64,000 nucleotides of DNA from Macrocystis pyrifera (lineage: Eukaryota > Sar > Phaeophyceae > Laminariales > Laminariaceae). The translations under genes and the position numbers were made by a program. This document shows, piece after piece, positions 32,911 to 43,109 of this stretch. The first letter of the stretch is position 1. Each line of letters begins with the position of its first letter. Under the pieces are notes generated by a model that was not told the origin of the DNA, made no database searches, and saw nothing but the letters and a program-made list of their open reading frames with translations. The stretch spans positions 5,476,336 to 5,540,335 of the forward strand of contig JASSKH010000019.1 in the NCBI GenBank assembly GCA_031763025.1, read 5' to 3'.

Positions 32911-33629
32911 GCAGTTCGAACATCGCACGTACACCACCCTGCTCCGCTTCCCCTTGTGACCGCCTTTTAGCGAGCTCTCGCTCACCACCCCTTACAAGGA
33001 TGGTTCCTCCACTTTCATCCACGGCAACCGCCTTTCTCCTGACACCCTACACCTCGAGTTCGCCGGCGTTCACGCAGTCTCACTTTCGTCTACGCCGCCG
33101 TCCCTCGTCCCGGTTACTTTGGTGCGTTCCTCCGGCATTCCGGCGCTCACTAGCCATTACCTCGTTGACATTCTCCCAGCGACGGTATTTCGTCCGAAAT
33201 CGAAATCTCCGTTGCCAACGGCTACCAAAATATTCCGCTCTCGGGATACACGGATCTTGAACCGGGCGACCTTCTGGGGACTTCCTCTTCTCCCCTCATA
33301 CAAATTCCGGTCTCAGCACTGCAAAGTCTCCCCACAGCATCACTTCCAGTCCCAGCTGTTACCGACGTCCACGCCCTGCACGACAACACCCCCGTACACG
33401 ACGACGGTACACCCGCACCTGATCCCCCCAAGAGCCCTTGCCCCAAACTCCTGGAATGCCTGACTGCCGACCAACGGACAAGCTTCCTCCGACTCTGAGA
33501 CCGGCTTATGCTACACCCTCGCGACGTCTCCTTCGAGCTCCGCGATTCTGGTTGGACCCCTTCGGTCATCACAGCCCTGGGCGAAGTTCTTTGCGAATTC
33601 CCCGATGTTTTCTCCACGTCCAAAACCGA

Positions 33630-34555
33630 CTTTGGCTCGTGCTCCCTTATTCCGTTCAAGATTTCAATTCCCCCGCATAGCGCCCCAGTCTGTTCCCGCC
33701 CTTACCGCATTAACCCTATCCTCGCCAAGCAGACCGATGCTGTCGTCGACCAAAACCTGGCTGCCGGCCTAATCCAGCACTCCACGTCTCCATACGCCAG
33801 CCCTATGGTCACCATTCCAACGAAAGACGGCAACGTTCGGATAACCGTAAACTACAAAACTTTTCGCCTTCAACTCCCAGAGCCAACGGCCCATCCCCCG
33901 TATCCACGAGGTGCTCAACTCCCTCGGAAAAGGCTGCATCTTCTTAACGTTCGATCTCGTGCCTTCGTTCCACCAAATCACCATCGACAAGGACACTGTA
34001 CCCTTGGCTGCCTTCTGCACGCCCGCTCGACTCTTCGAGTGGCTCGCCATGCCTCAAGGCAGCAGCGCCGCGCCTGGCTGGTTCGTCAAGGTCATCAACG
34101 AGGTCGTCATAGACCTTGACCGCGTAGCGGCCTACCTCGACGACGTCATAGTTTTTGACCCCGACCCCGCGGCCCACGTCGCCAATATCCACTCCCTTTT
34201 CAAACGACTTCGAAAACACAACCTTAAACTCTCCCCTTCCAAAACCAAGCTTGTCGCTACCAGCGCCGAATTTTTGGGACACACCATTTCCTCCTCCGGC
34301 GTTAGCCCAAACGCCGACAAGGTTGCCGCCCTACCCCAGATGCTCATGCCTACGAACACCAAGCAAGTGCGCTCACTTGTCGGAGGGATTGGATACTACC
34401 GTAAGTTCCTAAAGAATCTCTCCACTCGGCTCCGACCCATTAACGCCCTGCTCAAACAAGGCGTTAAGTTCATTTCCACCTCGGAAATGGAAAACATCGT
34501 CCGCCAGATCCTCCACGAACTCGCTACCCCTCCGGTCTTGGTACACCCGGACTGA
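33630..34555 (+). pseudogene. Element 1 reverse transcriptase
   Basis: The frame starts with YRINPILAKQTDAVVDQNLA and SPYASPMVTIPTKDG. It then shifts near 33910 into a second frame containing FLTFDLVPSFHQI, AMPQGSSAAPGWF and the catalytic AAYLDDVIVF. It goes on through SKTKLVATSAEFLGH and VRSLVGGIGYYRKFL before TGA at 34553. These are the Ty3/gypsy RT blocks with all catalytic Asp residues present. One frameshift and the terminal stop separate it from RNase H. Confidence 0.9.
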
Positions 34556-34556
34556 G

Positions 34557-34960
34557 ATGCCGTCGCCGACAACTCCCGCCCTTTTCGCCTCTACTGCGAC
34601 GCTAGCATCGACGGGTTTGGCACGACTCTCGAACAAGAACAACCCGACGGTTCCGTCCGCCCCGTCGTCTTTATTAGCCGCACCACTCTCGACAACGAGC
34701 GATCCTGGACCCCCCTCGACCTCGAAGCCGGTAGCATCGTTTGAGCCATAAAACGCCCTCGCGGTCACCTCTGCTTCACCAAGTTCTACATCTACTCTGA
34801 CCACAAGGCGCTCGAGAGTATCACTACGGTCGGCGAACGCAACGTTCGCGTCCAACGCTGGCTGTAGCGCCTCTCTGCCTACTCCTACACCGTGGATAAC
34901 CGGAAAGGCTCCGCTAGTGGCAATGCCGACTTTCTTTCTCGACTCTCACAAGCAGCCACC
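34557..34960 (+). pseudogene. Element 1 RNase H
   Basis: Directly after the RT stop the same frame reads FRLYCDASIDGFGTTLEQEQ, PVVFISRTTL and a YSDHKALE block. The last part is interrupted by TGA (in place of the Trp of a VWA motif) and TAG, followed by GNADFLSRL. This is the gypsy RNase H with its first catalytic Asp and the SDH block. Confidence 0.85.
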
Positions 34961-35289
34961 GGCCTCGACCGCACCGAACCCAACCGCCTCACCATCCTGA
35001 CATCGTCGGCATCTACCTTATCCAATCGTGTGGTTTCACTCCGATTGACCCTTTCCCCCCGTGCATCGGTTTGGGTGGATTCGTCCCACCCTCACCCGTT
35101 CACTGCGACACGATCCCACCACTCCCCTGCACCGATAGCGATTTTGGCGACTTCCGCCGCCACAGACCACGTATGGACAACTCGGTCTAGGTTCACAACC
35201 CCTGACCTATTGTGGCGTCTGCCGCCGTCCAATATATCACCACAATATCGTCTAGCATCCTTCCCACCAACCCCCTCTTGGTTGAAGAC

Positions 35290-35556
35290 CAAGACACCGC
35301 CGCTGGATCGTCTCGTAGCCTTCCCGCCGGTCCCCCTTTGCCCAGGATACCGCCGCTGGATCGTCTCGCAGCCTTCTCGCCGGCCCCCCCTTTGCTCAAG
35401 ATACCGCCGCTTCATCGTCTCACAGCCTTCCCGCCGGCCGCCGCTTTGCTCCAGGTACCGCCGCTGGATCGTCTCGCAGCCTTCCCGCCGGCCCCCGCTT
35501 TGCTCCAGATACCGCCGCTGGATTGTTTCGCAGCATTCCCTCCGGCCCCCGTTTAG
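35290..35556 (+). repeat. 54-bp tandem repeat in the RNase H-integrase spacer
   Basis: Five units spaced 53-54 bp (anchors near 35303, 35356, 35410, 35464 and 35518) encode an 18-residue motif, IPPLDRLAAFPPAPALLQ, in one open frame. It lies in a Pro-rich spacer of about 1.4 kb between RNase H and integrase. Confidence 0.9.
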
Positions 35557-36419
35557 CTCAAGATCTCGCCATCCAACCGCCCCGCATCTGTTTTGCCGAC
35601 TCACGCAATGTTCAAGACCCCACCACCGGCCCACTTCTGTGCTCGATCCCGTCGCCGAATCTCCTCCCAGCTCCGAGAAAGCCGACGTGGCTGCTGACGC
35701 TCCTGTTGGTGTGTAATCCAGGTCACCCCTCGTATCTCCATCTTGCCTACCTTGGGCGTCTCACTTTCGGCCACTCCTCGTTAATCGTCGGGCCTAATTT
35801 ATTCTCGGACCCGTCGCCGCTCCGCCACTGCCGCTGAAACTCCCCGTACTCCTTCGGACTATGGATGTGATCTTCAAAGTTCAGCTACGGCAGCCTCAAG
35901 ACCGTCACCAACTTACCGCCGTCCGCCTGCCGTTACGCCCAGGCCACTTCTCCGGCGACCGGATGCAGCTCGCCGCAGCGCCGCTCAAGACTCGCCCTCG
36001 TCAGCGACCCCAGCCAGCGCTACTCCACCAGTGTCCCTGCCTCCACCGCAGTCCACCACCGGGGCGTTCTACCCCGCCCTCCCCTACTCAATCACCCCAA
36101 CTGCCTGAACCCGTCGTCCGGCCTGATGACGACCCACACCTTAGCTCCTGCGTTGAGCGTTACACCTACACCGACTGGCGCGCGAATAATGCACCGAACC
36201 TCTTGGCTCAGCTACCCGACGATATATTTCCATGGGCTCACCTTCACCATCACCGGGCGACCTCTTGGACTACATCTCTTCGACCCGTCGCCCTCTTCTC
36301 TCGGAGGTCCTCGCCCTCGCCGCGAAAGTTCAGCGCCATACAACCGACGAAGACACAGTCCTCCTCGTTCACCGATCACACATGGCTTCCCTGGGCCAAG
36401 CCCGCACGACTACACCTCA

Positions 36420-37273
36420 GCCCCTCACATCACCGCCTCGCATTTACGCCCCAATGTTGATGCGACCGTGGGTCCTACATACATGCCACTCCACCACCTC
36501 TTGCCTCTTGGGTGTTGCTCGAACACTCAGCATGCTTATGCACTTCTACTGGTGGATTGGCATGGACGTTGCCACCCGCTGGTGGCTCTGCTGTTGCCTC
36601 AAGTGCCAGGCGCGTAAGTCTTCGCGCCAAACAACTCATTGGCCCACCCTCTCCCTGCCGCTACGAAGTAACCCCGGTATTCTCATCAGCGTCGGTTATC
36701 TCGTGCCCTTACCCATCACGCCTCGGGGAAACGCTTACATCCTCCTTTTCACCGGCCGTTTCAGCCACGGCGCCGACATGTACGCCACGGGTTCGCCGCA
36801 TCCGGCACGGCTGACATCCTCGTCGATCGTTACATCCCTCTCTGGGAATACCCCGTTACTCTCCATTCCGACTGTGGTCGATAATTCTGCGCCAAACTCT
36901 CTCACGCCCTCTATGAGCGCCTCAGCACTCGACATCAACAATATCTTCACGAGTTCCTACCACCCCTGCAGCAACGGCGACGCCGAACGCGTCAAACCTC
37001 ACCACGGCCTTGATGCTCGCCGTAGTTGGAAACGAACTACCAAATGATTGGGATTTGCATCCCCCCCACGTCGAAAGCGCCTGCAACAACTCCGTCAGCG
37101 CCGCCACCGGCCTGGCCCCCAACGAACTACACATGGGCCGACTGCCTCGCCTCCCCCTCACTGTGCTCAACTCTCCTTGCATTGGCAGACATCAAAGCCT
37201 CAACCGGGACCAGCTCGGATACAACGAACTCGCCGCTGCTCACCAGCAACGCGCCTACCGCGCCGTCCGGTAA
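36420..37273 (+). pseudogene. Element 1 integrase (zinc-binding and catalytic core)
   Basis: The frame contains a His-His-Cys-Cys pattern (HTCHSTTSC..., then WWLCCCLKCQARK) and then the core beginning VPLPITPRGNAYILLFTGRF. A second frame carries the SDCGRQFCAKL block, and a third SACNNSVSAATGLAPNELHM. The first catalytic Asp appears as Gly. At least two frameshifts lie in the core. Confidence 0.8.
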
Positions 37274-37321
37274 CTCCACGCTGTCTACGTCTCGCGCCTC
37301 GACCGGCGCAATGCCCCCGTC

Positions 37322-37753
37322 ATGGGTGCCCTCCGCCTTTCCCCCCCTTTCTCTGTCGAAGGTTTGGCATGGATTTACAACACCACTGCCACTATTCGCC
37401 AACGCGCCAACAAAGGCACCGACGCCACCGTTCTCAGGACCAAGCTCTCCTTCAACTGGATCGGCCCGTTCAAGATCCTTGCCATGGGCCCAGCACCGGC
37501 TTCAGCCGTTCCGGATGAATGGCCCATTCACGACAAGCTCCTGCATTTCGACCTTCCCTCGGACATGCCGGGACGTGACTCCAAACATTGCGTCTCCGTT
37601 CTCCGTTGCAAGCCCTGCCAGAACACCGAAGACATCGACGATCTCCCCAAACACCTACGGGCCGACCTGACCAAGTACGTTCTCAGCCAAGTCCCCGCCC
37701 TTCCACGTCACCTTCGACGACATCTCTCCACCACCCGAACGCCTCGAGGTTGA
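37322..37753 (+). pseudogene. Element 1 integrase C-terminal domain
   Basis: An open frame of about 140 codons contains GLAWIYNTTATIRQRAN, LSFNWIGPFKILAMGP and HCVSVLRCKPC. This matches the GPF-containing C-terminal domain of gypsy integrases (W.GPF.I). It leads towards the chromodomain after a frame change. Confidence 0.75.
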
Positions 37754-37905
37754 CCAGATCTCGGAACACCAACTCGTTCGTGGCCCGGGAGTGATGTACG
37801 AAACACACTGGGCCGGAATCCTTGGCCCTTCTTGGGAACACGAGCGAGACCTACAGCTCCACCGACTCCACATCCTCCGCTATTGGTTGGGCACCCCTTC
37901 ACATC
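37751..37905 (+). pseudogene. Element 1 chromodomain
   Basis: One frame reads VDQISEHQLVRGPG, then MYETHWAGILGPSWEHERDL and HILRYW. The aromatic positions and the SWE block match a chromodomain. In chromoviruses this domain directs integration towards chromatin carrying particular histone marks. The target preference of this copy cannot be read from sequence. Confidence 0.75.
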
Positions 37906-38281
37906 ACCGCCAGACCAACCGATCATACCGCCAGATGCGCATCGAGGCCGCTCACCGCGAACTATCATGGTCCCGGGGTGAAATCGTCCTCGCTCCCGGG
38001 TACAGCCTTGTCCCACTCACCCTCTGGCTTCACCGCTTCAGCTCTTCACCTCTCCCCGCCGGGGCACACCTCTGGTACAAGGCCCGCGATGGTCTCTGGT
38101 GGTTGGGCAAAGCTGCCCCCCGCGCCTCGACCGACGCCTCCTCCGCTGACTCCTACATCGTCCGCTTCCTCCACGACCAGGGCCCGATCAAGATTACACT
38201 CCTACCGTCCCTCTACACCACTTCACGGAGCGCGACCCAAGGATCCTGGTGCCTCCAGCGTCATCAGGCCGGAATACTAGC
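37906..38281 (+). pseudogene. Element 1 C-terminal module after the chromodomain
   Basis: The same frame as the chromodomain stays open for another 120 codons to TAG at about 38280. It contains a compact aromatic stretch, HLWYKARDGLWWLGK, followed by SYIVRFLHDQGPIKI. The spacing of aromatics resembles an SH3- or Tudor-like barrel, but this is only an impression. Ty3/gypsy proteins often end soon after the chromodomain, so the extra module is unusual. Confidence 0.5.
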
Positions 38282-38740
38282 ACGCAGTGTACAACGCAAT
38301 GTCAATGTACCCCCCCACCACTCGTCCGTTCGACCAGTTAACAGTAGCTGATGGTCGGCGGGTGCGTTAGATTGTCGTATCCTAGTTTTGCGACCCGTAT
38401 ATTCTGTGCGTCCGTTGTCTTTGACACGCGTTCACTTTGGGTGTTGATTCCACCTAGCACCTAATGTTTCGTTTTTTTCGCTAGGACGCAATTCTCAACA
38501 AAATGTGTTGTTGTACCTCCTATTGCCTTTTCTTCGGGGCGGTCTTTCGGTCTTTCGTTATTTTTTTCCTTTCTTGCATGCTCTCTGTCCTTTCTTTTAT
38601 GTTATTTTTCTTCGTGTTTCGGACTACAAACGAGTAGGGACTTTATTGCGTCCTTCCCGCCCTAGCTTCATATAGACGTTTGTATTGGGACACACTACAC
38701 CAAGTCCCTTGCCGACCTTCTCATTGGCTTCCTTGTTTGC

Positions 38741-38863
38741 GTCAAGTTTTTTTTTCTTGGCCTTTCGCGCTTTTGTCCAGCTTCCGCTACGAATAGTCAC
38801 GACTTGCTATTTCGGGTCCACCGTTGTCGACCCCTCCTTGGTGTTTCTAGTTCTGTAATGTAC
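38741..38863 (+). repeat. Repeat copy A, interrupted by the copia insertion
   Basis: This sequence (CACGACTTGCTATT, CCGTTGTCGACCCCTCC, GTTTCTAGTT) recurs at 45395-45530. If the copia element and one target copy are removed, the sequence runs on through ATGTACCATG, which aligns with ATATACCATG at the second copy. The copia element therefore inserted into copy A. It may be the 3' non-coding part or an LTR piece of gypsy element 1. Confidence 0.75.
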
Positions 38864-39139
38864 TGTTGATTGTGCTCAGAAACACGACGGAGACGTTACA
38901 TCCAATATTAGGGAGTTCCATATATTGATATGGGATTATAGGAGAGGGATATTTAGACGGATATTCGGGGGGATAAACGAGAGGTTATTCCCGCGTCCTG
39001 TTGGATATAACCTGCATACGATGCGTGAGCTGTCACTCGACAGCTCGGATATAATATAAGAGGAGTTCCGTGTTACTGTCTGGAGTCAACCACGCGTTCC
39101 CGTGCCAGCTGCGCCTATACCTTTAGAGATAAATCAACA
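38864..39139 (+). repeat. Copia 5' LTR
   Basis: Starts TGTTGATT and ends AATCAACA, an exact inverted pair. It contains a stretch GAGCTGTCACTCGACAGCTC that is itself an inverted repeat, just upstream of an ATATAATATAA box, which could be the promoter. It holds about 32 bases near its 3' end (CGCGTTCCCGTGCCAGCTGC region) that are absent from the 3' LTR. Confidence 0.95.
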
Positions 39140-39197
39140 TACTAGTGAAGTCCGGTGATTTTCTATTGGCAAGCGTAGCCAAGGCCAACCTAGAGAG

Positions 39198-40266
39198 GTG
39201 GGAACCTGCTTCGGCATCCCTAGTTTCGAGGATGTGCTCAGTCAAGAAGCCAGCGTAGAGAGTGAAAAGATTATAGAAGAGATGAGGAAGAAAATAGAGG
39301 TCCTGGAAAGGACGATGGAGGAGCAGAGACTGCGCGCCGAGAGGGACGCGCAGGGAGCAGGAACGGAAGAGGGGCCGGTGGAGGGACGAGAGGAGAAGGA
39401 ACTGCTAGAAGACAACAAGCAGCGTCGCCTGTGCCGACACCTGGGCTGGAGGCCCAATCAGGCATGTCATTACCTTCTTTGTACCGCCCGAGTTTGTCGA
39501 GACCCCCGAAGTTCGATAACGTAGAGGCCCACTTTAGCATGTGGCGTAGCAAGTTTTTGGCATACCTATCATCGCTTGGGTGCTTGCATGTACTCAGTAG
39601 CACAGCAAACCCAGTTATGGTGGGTGACATGAGGGTTTCGCCGGAGGAATTAGCCTCCAGACATTCCCCCCAGGAGATTAGGGACGCGCGATTGGTGTAG
39701 GGATTGATGATGGAGGCCATGACAGGATACGATATGGCAGAGTTTAGGATGCAGAAGGCACTGCCTCCGAGTGCTTGGAAGGGGTTGGAGGACTATTACA
39801 TGCCTAAGACGATAGCAGCAACACATAGATTAAGGAGGGAGTTTGATACCATCCGAATGGCTGAGGACGAGAACCCCTTGCTGTTCCTAGGAAGGGTGGA
39901 CAAGGCAGCAGATGAGCTGGCGATGTTGGGATGTGGTAAGAGTGCAGAGGAAGTGAACCGTCACATAGTTACCAACTTCTCATCTTTGTATACTATTCAA
40001 AGCAAGTCAATTCGTTCACGCCCTTCCATCCCCCGTTCCGAGATCGATGAGAGCATCCGTGGCGCGTATGCAAACGACAAGGTAGAGAAGGAGATGGTTC
40101 TAGGGCATTGGGCGTGCAGGGAGTGGTAGATCAGCATGCCTTCTACGCCGGAGGTGCGCAGCCTGCCGGTGGCGGAGGTGCGGGTCCAAGAGCGGAAAGG
40201 AGGAACAGGAGAGGCGGGAAGTTCAAGGATGGGCAGCAGCAGCAGCAGCAGCTCCAGCGACAGTAT

Positions 40267-40298
<32 letters not shown>

Positions 40299-40426
40299 TC
40301 AGCAGCGGCAGCCCCAGCAGCAGCAGCAGCATCAACGGCAGCAGCAGCAGCCCCAGCAACAGCAGCAGCAGCACCGTCCCCATCAGCAACGTGGCGACCG
40401 GGGAGGAGCTTCGTCGGGGGGGATAA
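39198..40426 (+). pseudogene. Copia gag region (UBN2-like), broken
   Basis: The first frame encodes a charged coiled-coil (EKIIEEMRKKIEVLERTMEE) with no clear ATG. A shift near 39430-39520 leads to a frame with KFDNVEAHFSMWRSKFLAYL. After TAG at 39698-39700 it continues with PSAWKGLEDYYMPKTIAAT, HRLRREFDTIRM and FLGRVDKAADELAMLGCGK, a recognisable copia-type gag core. The tail holds a CAG-rich tract (about 40233-40370) read as poly-Gln in one frame and poly-Ser in another. No CCHC zinc knuckle is seen. Confidence 0.8.
40233..40370 (+). repeat. CAG-rich tract in copia gag
   Basis: Interrupted CAG repeats. The frame that follows the upstream GGAGPRAERRNRRGGKF segment reads them as poly-Gln. 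Confidence 0.95.
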
Positions 40427-40447
40427 CCGGCCCCAGATGGCGTTTGG

Positions 40448-42238
40448 ATGCCTTGGCCTGCAGGTACCGTTGGGATGACTCAGGCTCAGACCCCCTGCGG
40501 TACGGGTGGAGTAGTCCCCCCCATGGGTTGGGTACCTACCGACCCACTACCAGAGACGTTGCCGCCGATGCCCCCGCCGCCCGTAGCGACTCCGGCAGGC
40601 TGGGGTCCCCCACCGAACAACACGACATGGAGGCGCAAGGGGCCACCACGCCGCGGAAAGCCAGGTAGCTCCCGCGCAAATGAACGTCGTTATCCCGGGT
40701 GCCGCTTCTCCTCAACCCGCCCAACAACCATACTACGGAGGTGGCTGGCTGGCTGCGGGAGACGCCCTACGGCAGTGGTAATGTATACCTCGGCCGGAGC
40801 TTCCCCGCCACAACAACCCTCCTTCAGCACTTCCTCCTCCCCTGGCCCAGCGAACAAGTGCAACCCTACGCCTACGTTCGATCCGCACCTCCTCACCGCG
40901 CAGTTTGCGCACCAAGGCAAGGCGACTGATGATTTGTTTTGGGTTAATGGGAGAGAAGAGTGGGTAGCAGATTCGGGAGCAACCTTTCATGTGACTGGTA
41001 ACCCTTTTGGTATGGTAGACTGTACTCCGCCTTCCCCCAGTAAGAGCAAGAGCCGTTTGGTGGTCGGTGACATGAGGTCACTGAAGATAGAGTACTTCGG
41101 CCAGATTCCAATTGTGATGCACAGCTCTCAGGGTGGCGTTCAAGTTAGGCTGACGGACGTAGCATACGTACCCGGTGTTCGCTTCAACCTTTTTTCGCTG
41201 CATGCAGTAATGTTGAAATGCCCGGTGACACTTGATGCTCAGGGAGCTCACACGTTGAAGGGGCAGCTGTCCTTCGTGCGTAGGGACGCGGGTTCATACG
41301 TTGACGCCACGCGGATTGTAGAGACCCCGATTGCTGCCGCTGTTTTGGTTCCTGGAAAAATATGGAGAATTGATATTAACGACCTTCACGTTTCCCTTGC
41401 CCACTCCCATGCTGACACTCTCCGTGAGACGGCACGCCAGATGGGCATTAAGGTTTTTGGGGAGTTGGTTCCGTGTGCTGGGTGGTCTGAGGCGAAAGGG
41501 AGGAGGATGGCGGTACCGTGGACGACCGAGTGCCGTTCTACCAGGCCTCTGGAGCGTCTGTTCGTGGATCTGTCGGGACAACAGCCTACGTCTGTTGGCG
41601 GTGCGCAGTACTTGATGATGATCGTCGACGACTACTCGCGACTGGGGTGGCCGTATTTCTTGAAGCGGAAGTCCGACGTCCCGAAGGTCTTCGGTGGTTT
41701 CCTGGCCGACATCAACGCAAAGGGTGTGCCGTCCATCGTGGAGTGCCTTCGCTCGGACAACGGCACCGAGTTCACCAAGGCGGAGTTCGTGGAGTTGCTC
41801 AACCACCACGGCATCCGCCGCGAGTACACGTCCGTCGATTCTGCGAAGCATGACTGGATGGTCGAGCGACGGATCGCCATGACGCTGGAGCTTGCAATGA
41901 CGTCCCGCCTGGAGGCCACCCGCCTGTTCGGCGATGCAAGGATGCCGGCGACGCAGCCCCTCTGGGCTGAGTCATGCGTGTACGCGAGCGATGTGATCAA
42001 CATGACGGCGAGGGTAAGGGACAAGCCGGAAATGCACTCGCCGTACCGCAAATTCTACGGGAGACCGCCGTTTGCGCGGCTGCTCCCGTTTCTGAAGCCG
42101 GGCTTCCACCACGTCAGGAGGGCCCTCACTTGGGAACACCCGAGGAAACCGTTTGTGGGGTTACTGCCTTCGGAGGAGGAGAGCTCCCGCCGCCGCCGTC
42201 GCCATCGCCACCGCTGCCGGGTGCGCCGGAGCCTCTGA
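40448..42238 (+). CDS. Copia pol, protease and integrase
   Basis: One open frame of 596 codons. After a Pro-rich lead, the protease loop WVADSGATFHVTG is intact near residue 178, followed by VVGDMRSLKIEYFG and VAYVPGVRFNLFSL. A weak GAG-pre-integrase zinc region follows. The integrase core then shows LFVDLSGQQP, MIVDDYSRLGWPYFLKR, CLRSDNGTEFTKAEF and MVERRIAMTLELAM, giving the three catalytic acidic residues. Where most copia integrases read P-Q-Q-N-G before the last Glu, this one reads SAKHDW. The frame ends in an Arg-rich tail soon after the KPFVGLLP block. It needs the gag frame upstream for expression. Confidence 0.9.
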   Translation: MPWPAGTVGMTQAQTPCGTGGVVPPMGWVPTDPLPETLPPMPPPPVATPAGWGPPPNNTTWRRKGPPRRGKPGSSRANERRYPGCRFSSTRPTTILRRWLAGCGRRPTAVVMYTSAGASPPQQPSFSTSSSPGPANKCNPTPTFDPHLLTAQFAHQGKATDDLFWVNGREEWVADSGATFHVTGNPFGMVDCTPPSPSKSKSRLVVGDMRSLKIEYFGQIPIVMHSSQGGVQVRLTDVAYVPGVRFNLFSLHAVMLKCPVTLDAQGAHTLKGQLSFVRRDAGSYVDATRIVETPIAAAVLVPGKIWRIDINDLHVSLAHSHADTLRETARQMGIKVFGELVPCAGWSEAKGRRMAVPWTTECRSTRPLERLFVDLSGQQPTSVGGAQYLMMIVDDYSRLGWPYFLKRKSDVPKVFGGFLADINAKGVPSIVECLRSDNGTEFTKAEFVELLNHHGIRREYTSVDSAKHDWMVERRIAMTLELAMTSRLEATRLFGDARMPATQPLWAESCVYASDVINMTARVRDKPEMHSPYRKFYGRPPFARLLPFLKPGFHHVRRALTWEHPRKPFVGLLPSEEESSRRRRRHRHRCRVRRSL

Positions 42239-42535
42239 GGGGCCCCGACGTATGGCCCGATCCACCGTCCCCATCTCCACTGCTGCCGCCGCAACCGCCG
42301 TCATCACCGCCGCTACCGCCGACGCCGCCACCGCCGTCACCGTCGCCGTCCGCCGTCATCGTCACCGCCGCCGCTACAGCCACCGTCACCGCCGCCGCCG
42401 TCGCCACCACCGCCGCCGCCGTTATCATCGCCGCCGTTATCATCGCCGTCGCCGCCGCAGCAGTCACCGCAGCCACAGTTTTCGCAGCGTCCTGCCCGGG
42501 TACTGGGTTCTTATATCCCGGACCCGGAGGATAGC
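42190..42535 (+). repeat. CCG-rich low-complexity linker in copia pol
   Basis: Imperfect CCGCCG repeats between integrase and RT, read as Pro-rich in one frame and as Ala/Val/Thr runs in others. This is low-complexity sequence, not a separate gene. Confidence 0.85.
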
Positions 42536-42538
42536 AAT

Positions 42539-42988
42539 GTGCTGAGGGGGCGGACAAGGGGGGAGACTGCACGACACCAGGAGAGCGATGGCGCTGTGCA
42601 GAGATGTCGGGCTAGGGGGGAGACCGCACGACACCAGGAGGGTGGTGGCGGTGTGCAGGGTGATCGGGCCAGGGGGGAAGCTGGGCGATACCTGGAAGGT
42701 GGAGATGTGCTGAGGGGGCGGACAAGAGGGGAGACTGCGCGGAACCGCGAGGCTATGGGGCATGGGCTGCTGTCGTTGATGGCAGCGCGGGAAGGTATAG
42801 GCCATGTACTATTCCACCAAGCTCCACCGCGCGAGAGCCCTCCCCTTCCTACACGCCCGGCGAGCGAGCTTTCGACGCCGAACTCGTATGCTGAAGCGTG
42901 TGCGGACGAGTATTCGGCCATCTGGAGACAGGCGATGGACAAGGAGTACCATGGGCTGGCGGACGCGGGGACGTTTGGAGCGACGTAG
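42539..42988 (+). pseudogene. Copia pol, linker repeats and start of reverse transcriptase
   Basis: The first part encodes about four units of a 16-20 residue repeat (GRTRGETARHQE, RARGETARHQE, RARGEAGRYLE). Then the copia RT start appears: SYAEACADEYSAIWRQAMDK and EYHGLADAGTFGA. A TAG at 42986-42988 interrupts it; the same frame then reads GLNVISAKWVFAWKSNE and KARLVARGFKQR until a shift near 43110. Confidence 0.8.
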
Positions 42989-43109
42989 CGACCAGAGGGG
43001 CTCAACGTCATCTCGGCGAAGTGGGTGTTCGCCTGGAAGTCCAACGAGCAAAGTGACGTGGTGCGGGCGAAAGCAAGGTTGGTGGCACGAGGTTTCAAAC
43101 AGCGTGTGA

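Larger units (their letters stand above)
31110..38350 (+). mobile_element. Ty3/gypsy chromovirus-like retrotransposon, decayed, element 1
   Basis: The order is an N-terminal region, NADAR domain, aspartic protease, reverse transcriptase, RNase H, long spacer, integrase, chromodomain and a further C-terminal module, all on the plus strand. This is the Ty3/gypsy order (RT before integrase) with the chromodomain of chromoviruses. The coding region is GC-rich compared with its AT-rich flanks. Frameshifts and stops (for example 31972, 34553 and 34741) break it, so it cannot be active. I could not define its LTRs. A related but diverged minus-strand copy lies at 53.5-59.5 kb. Confidence 0.9.

Noticed and set aside
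31110..38350. Alternative genetic code with TAG or TGA sense codons
   Set aside because: The stops in the gypsy element are accompanied by frameshifts and lost catalytic residues. The CBM6 gene uses TAG as its natural terminator.
40136..40426. Poly-Ser frame in copia gag
   Set aside because: It is the CAG tract read in another frame; the neighbouring frame fits the gag sequence better.
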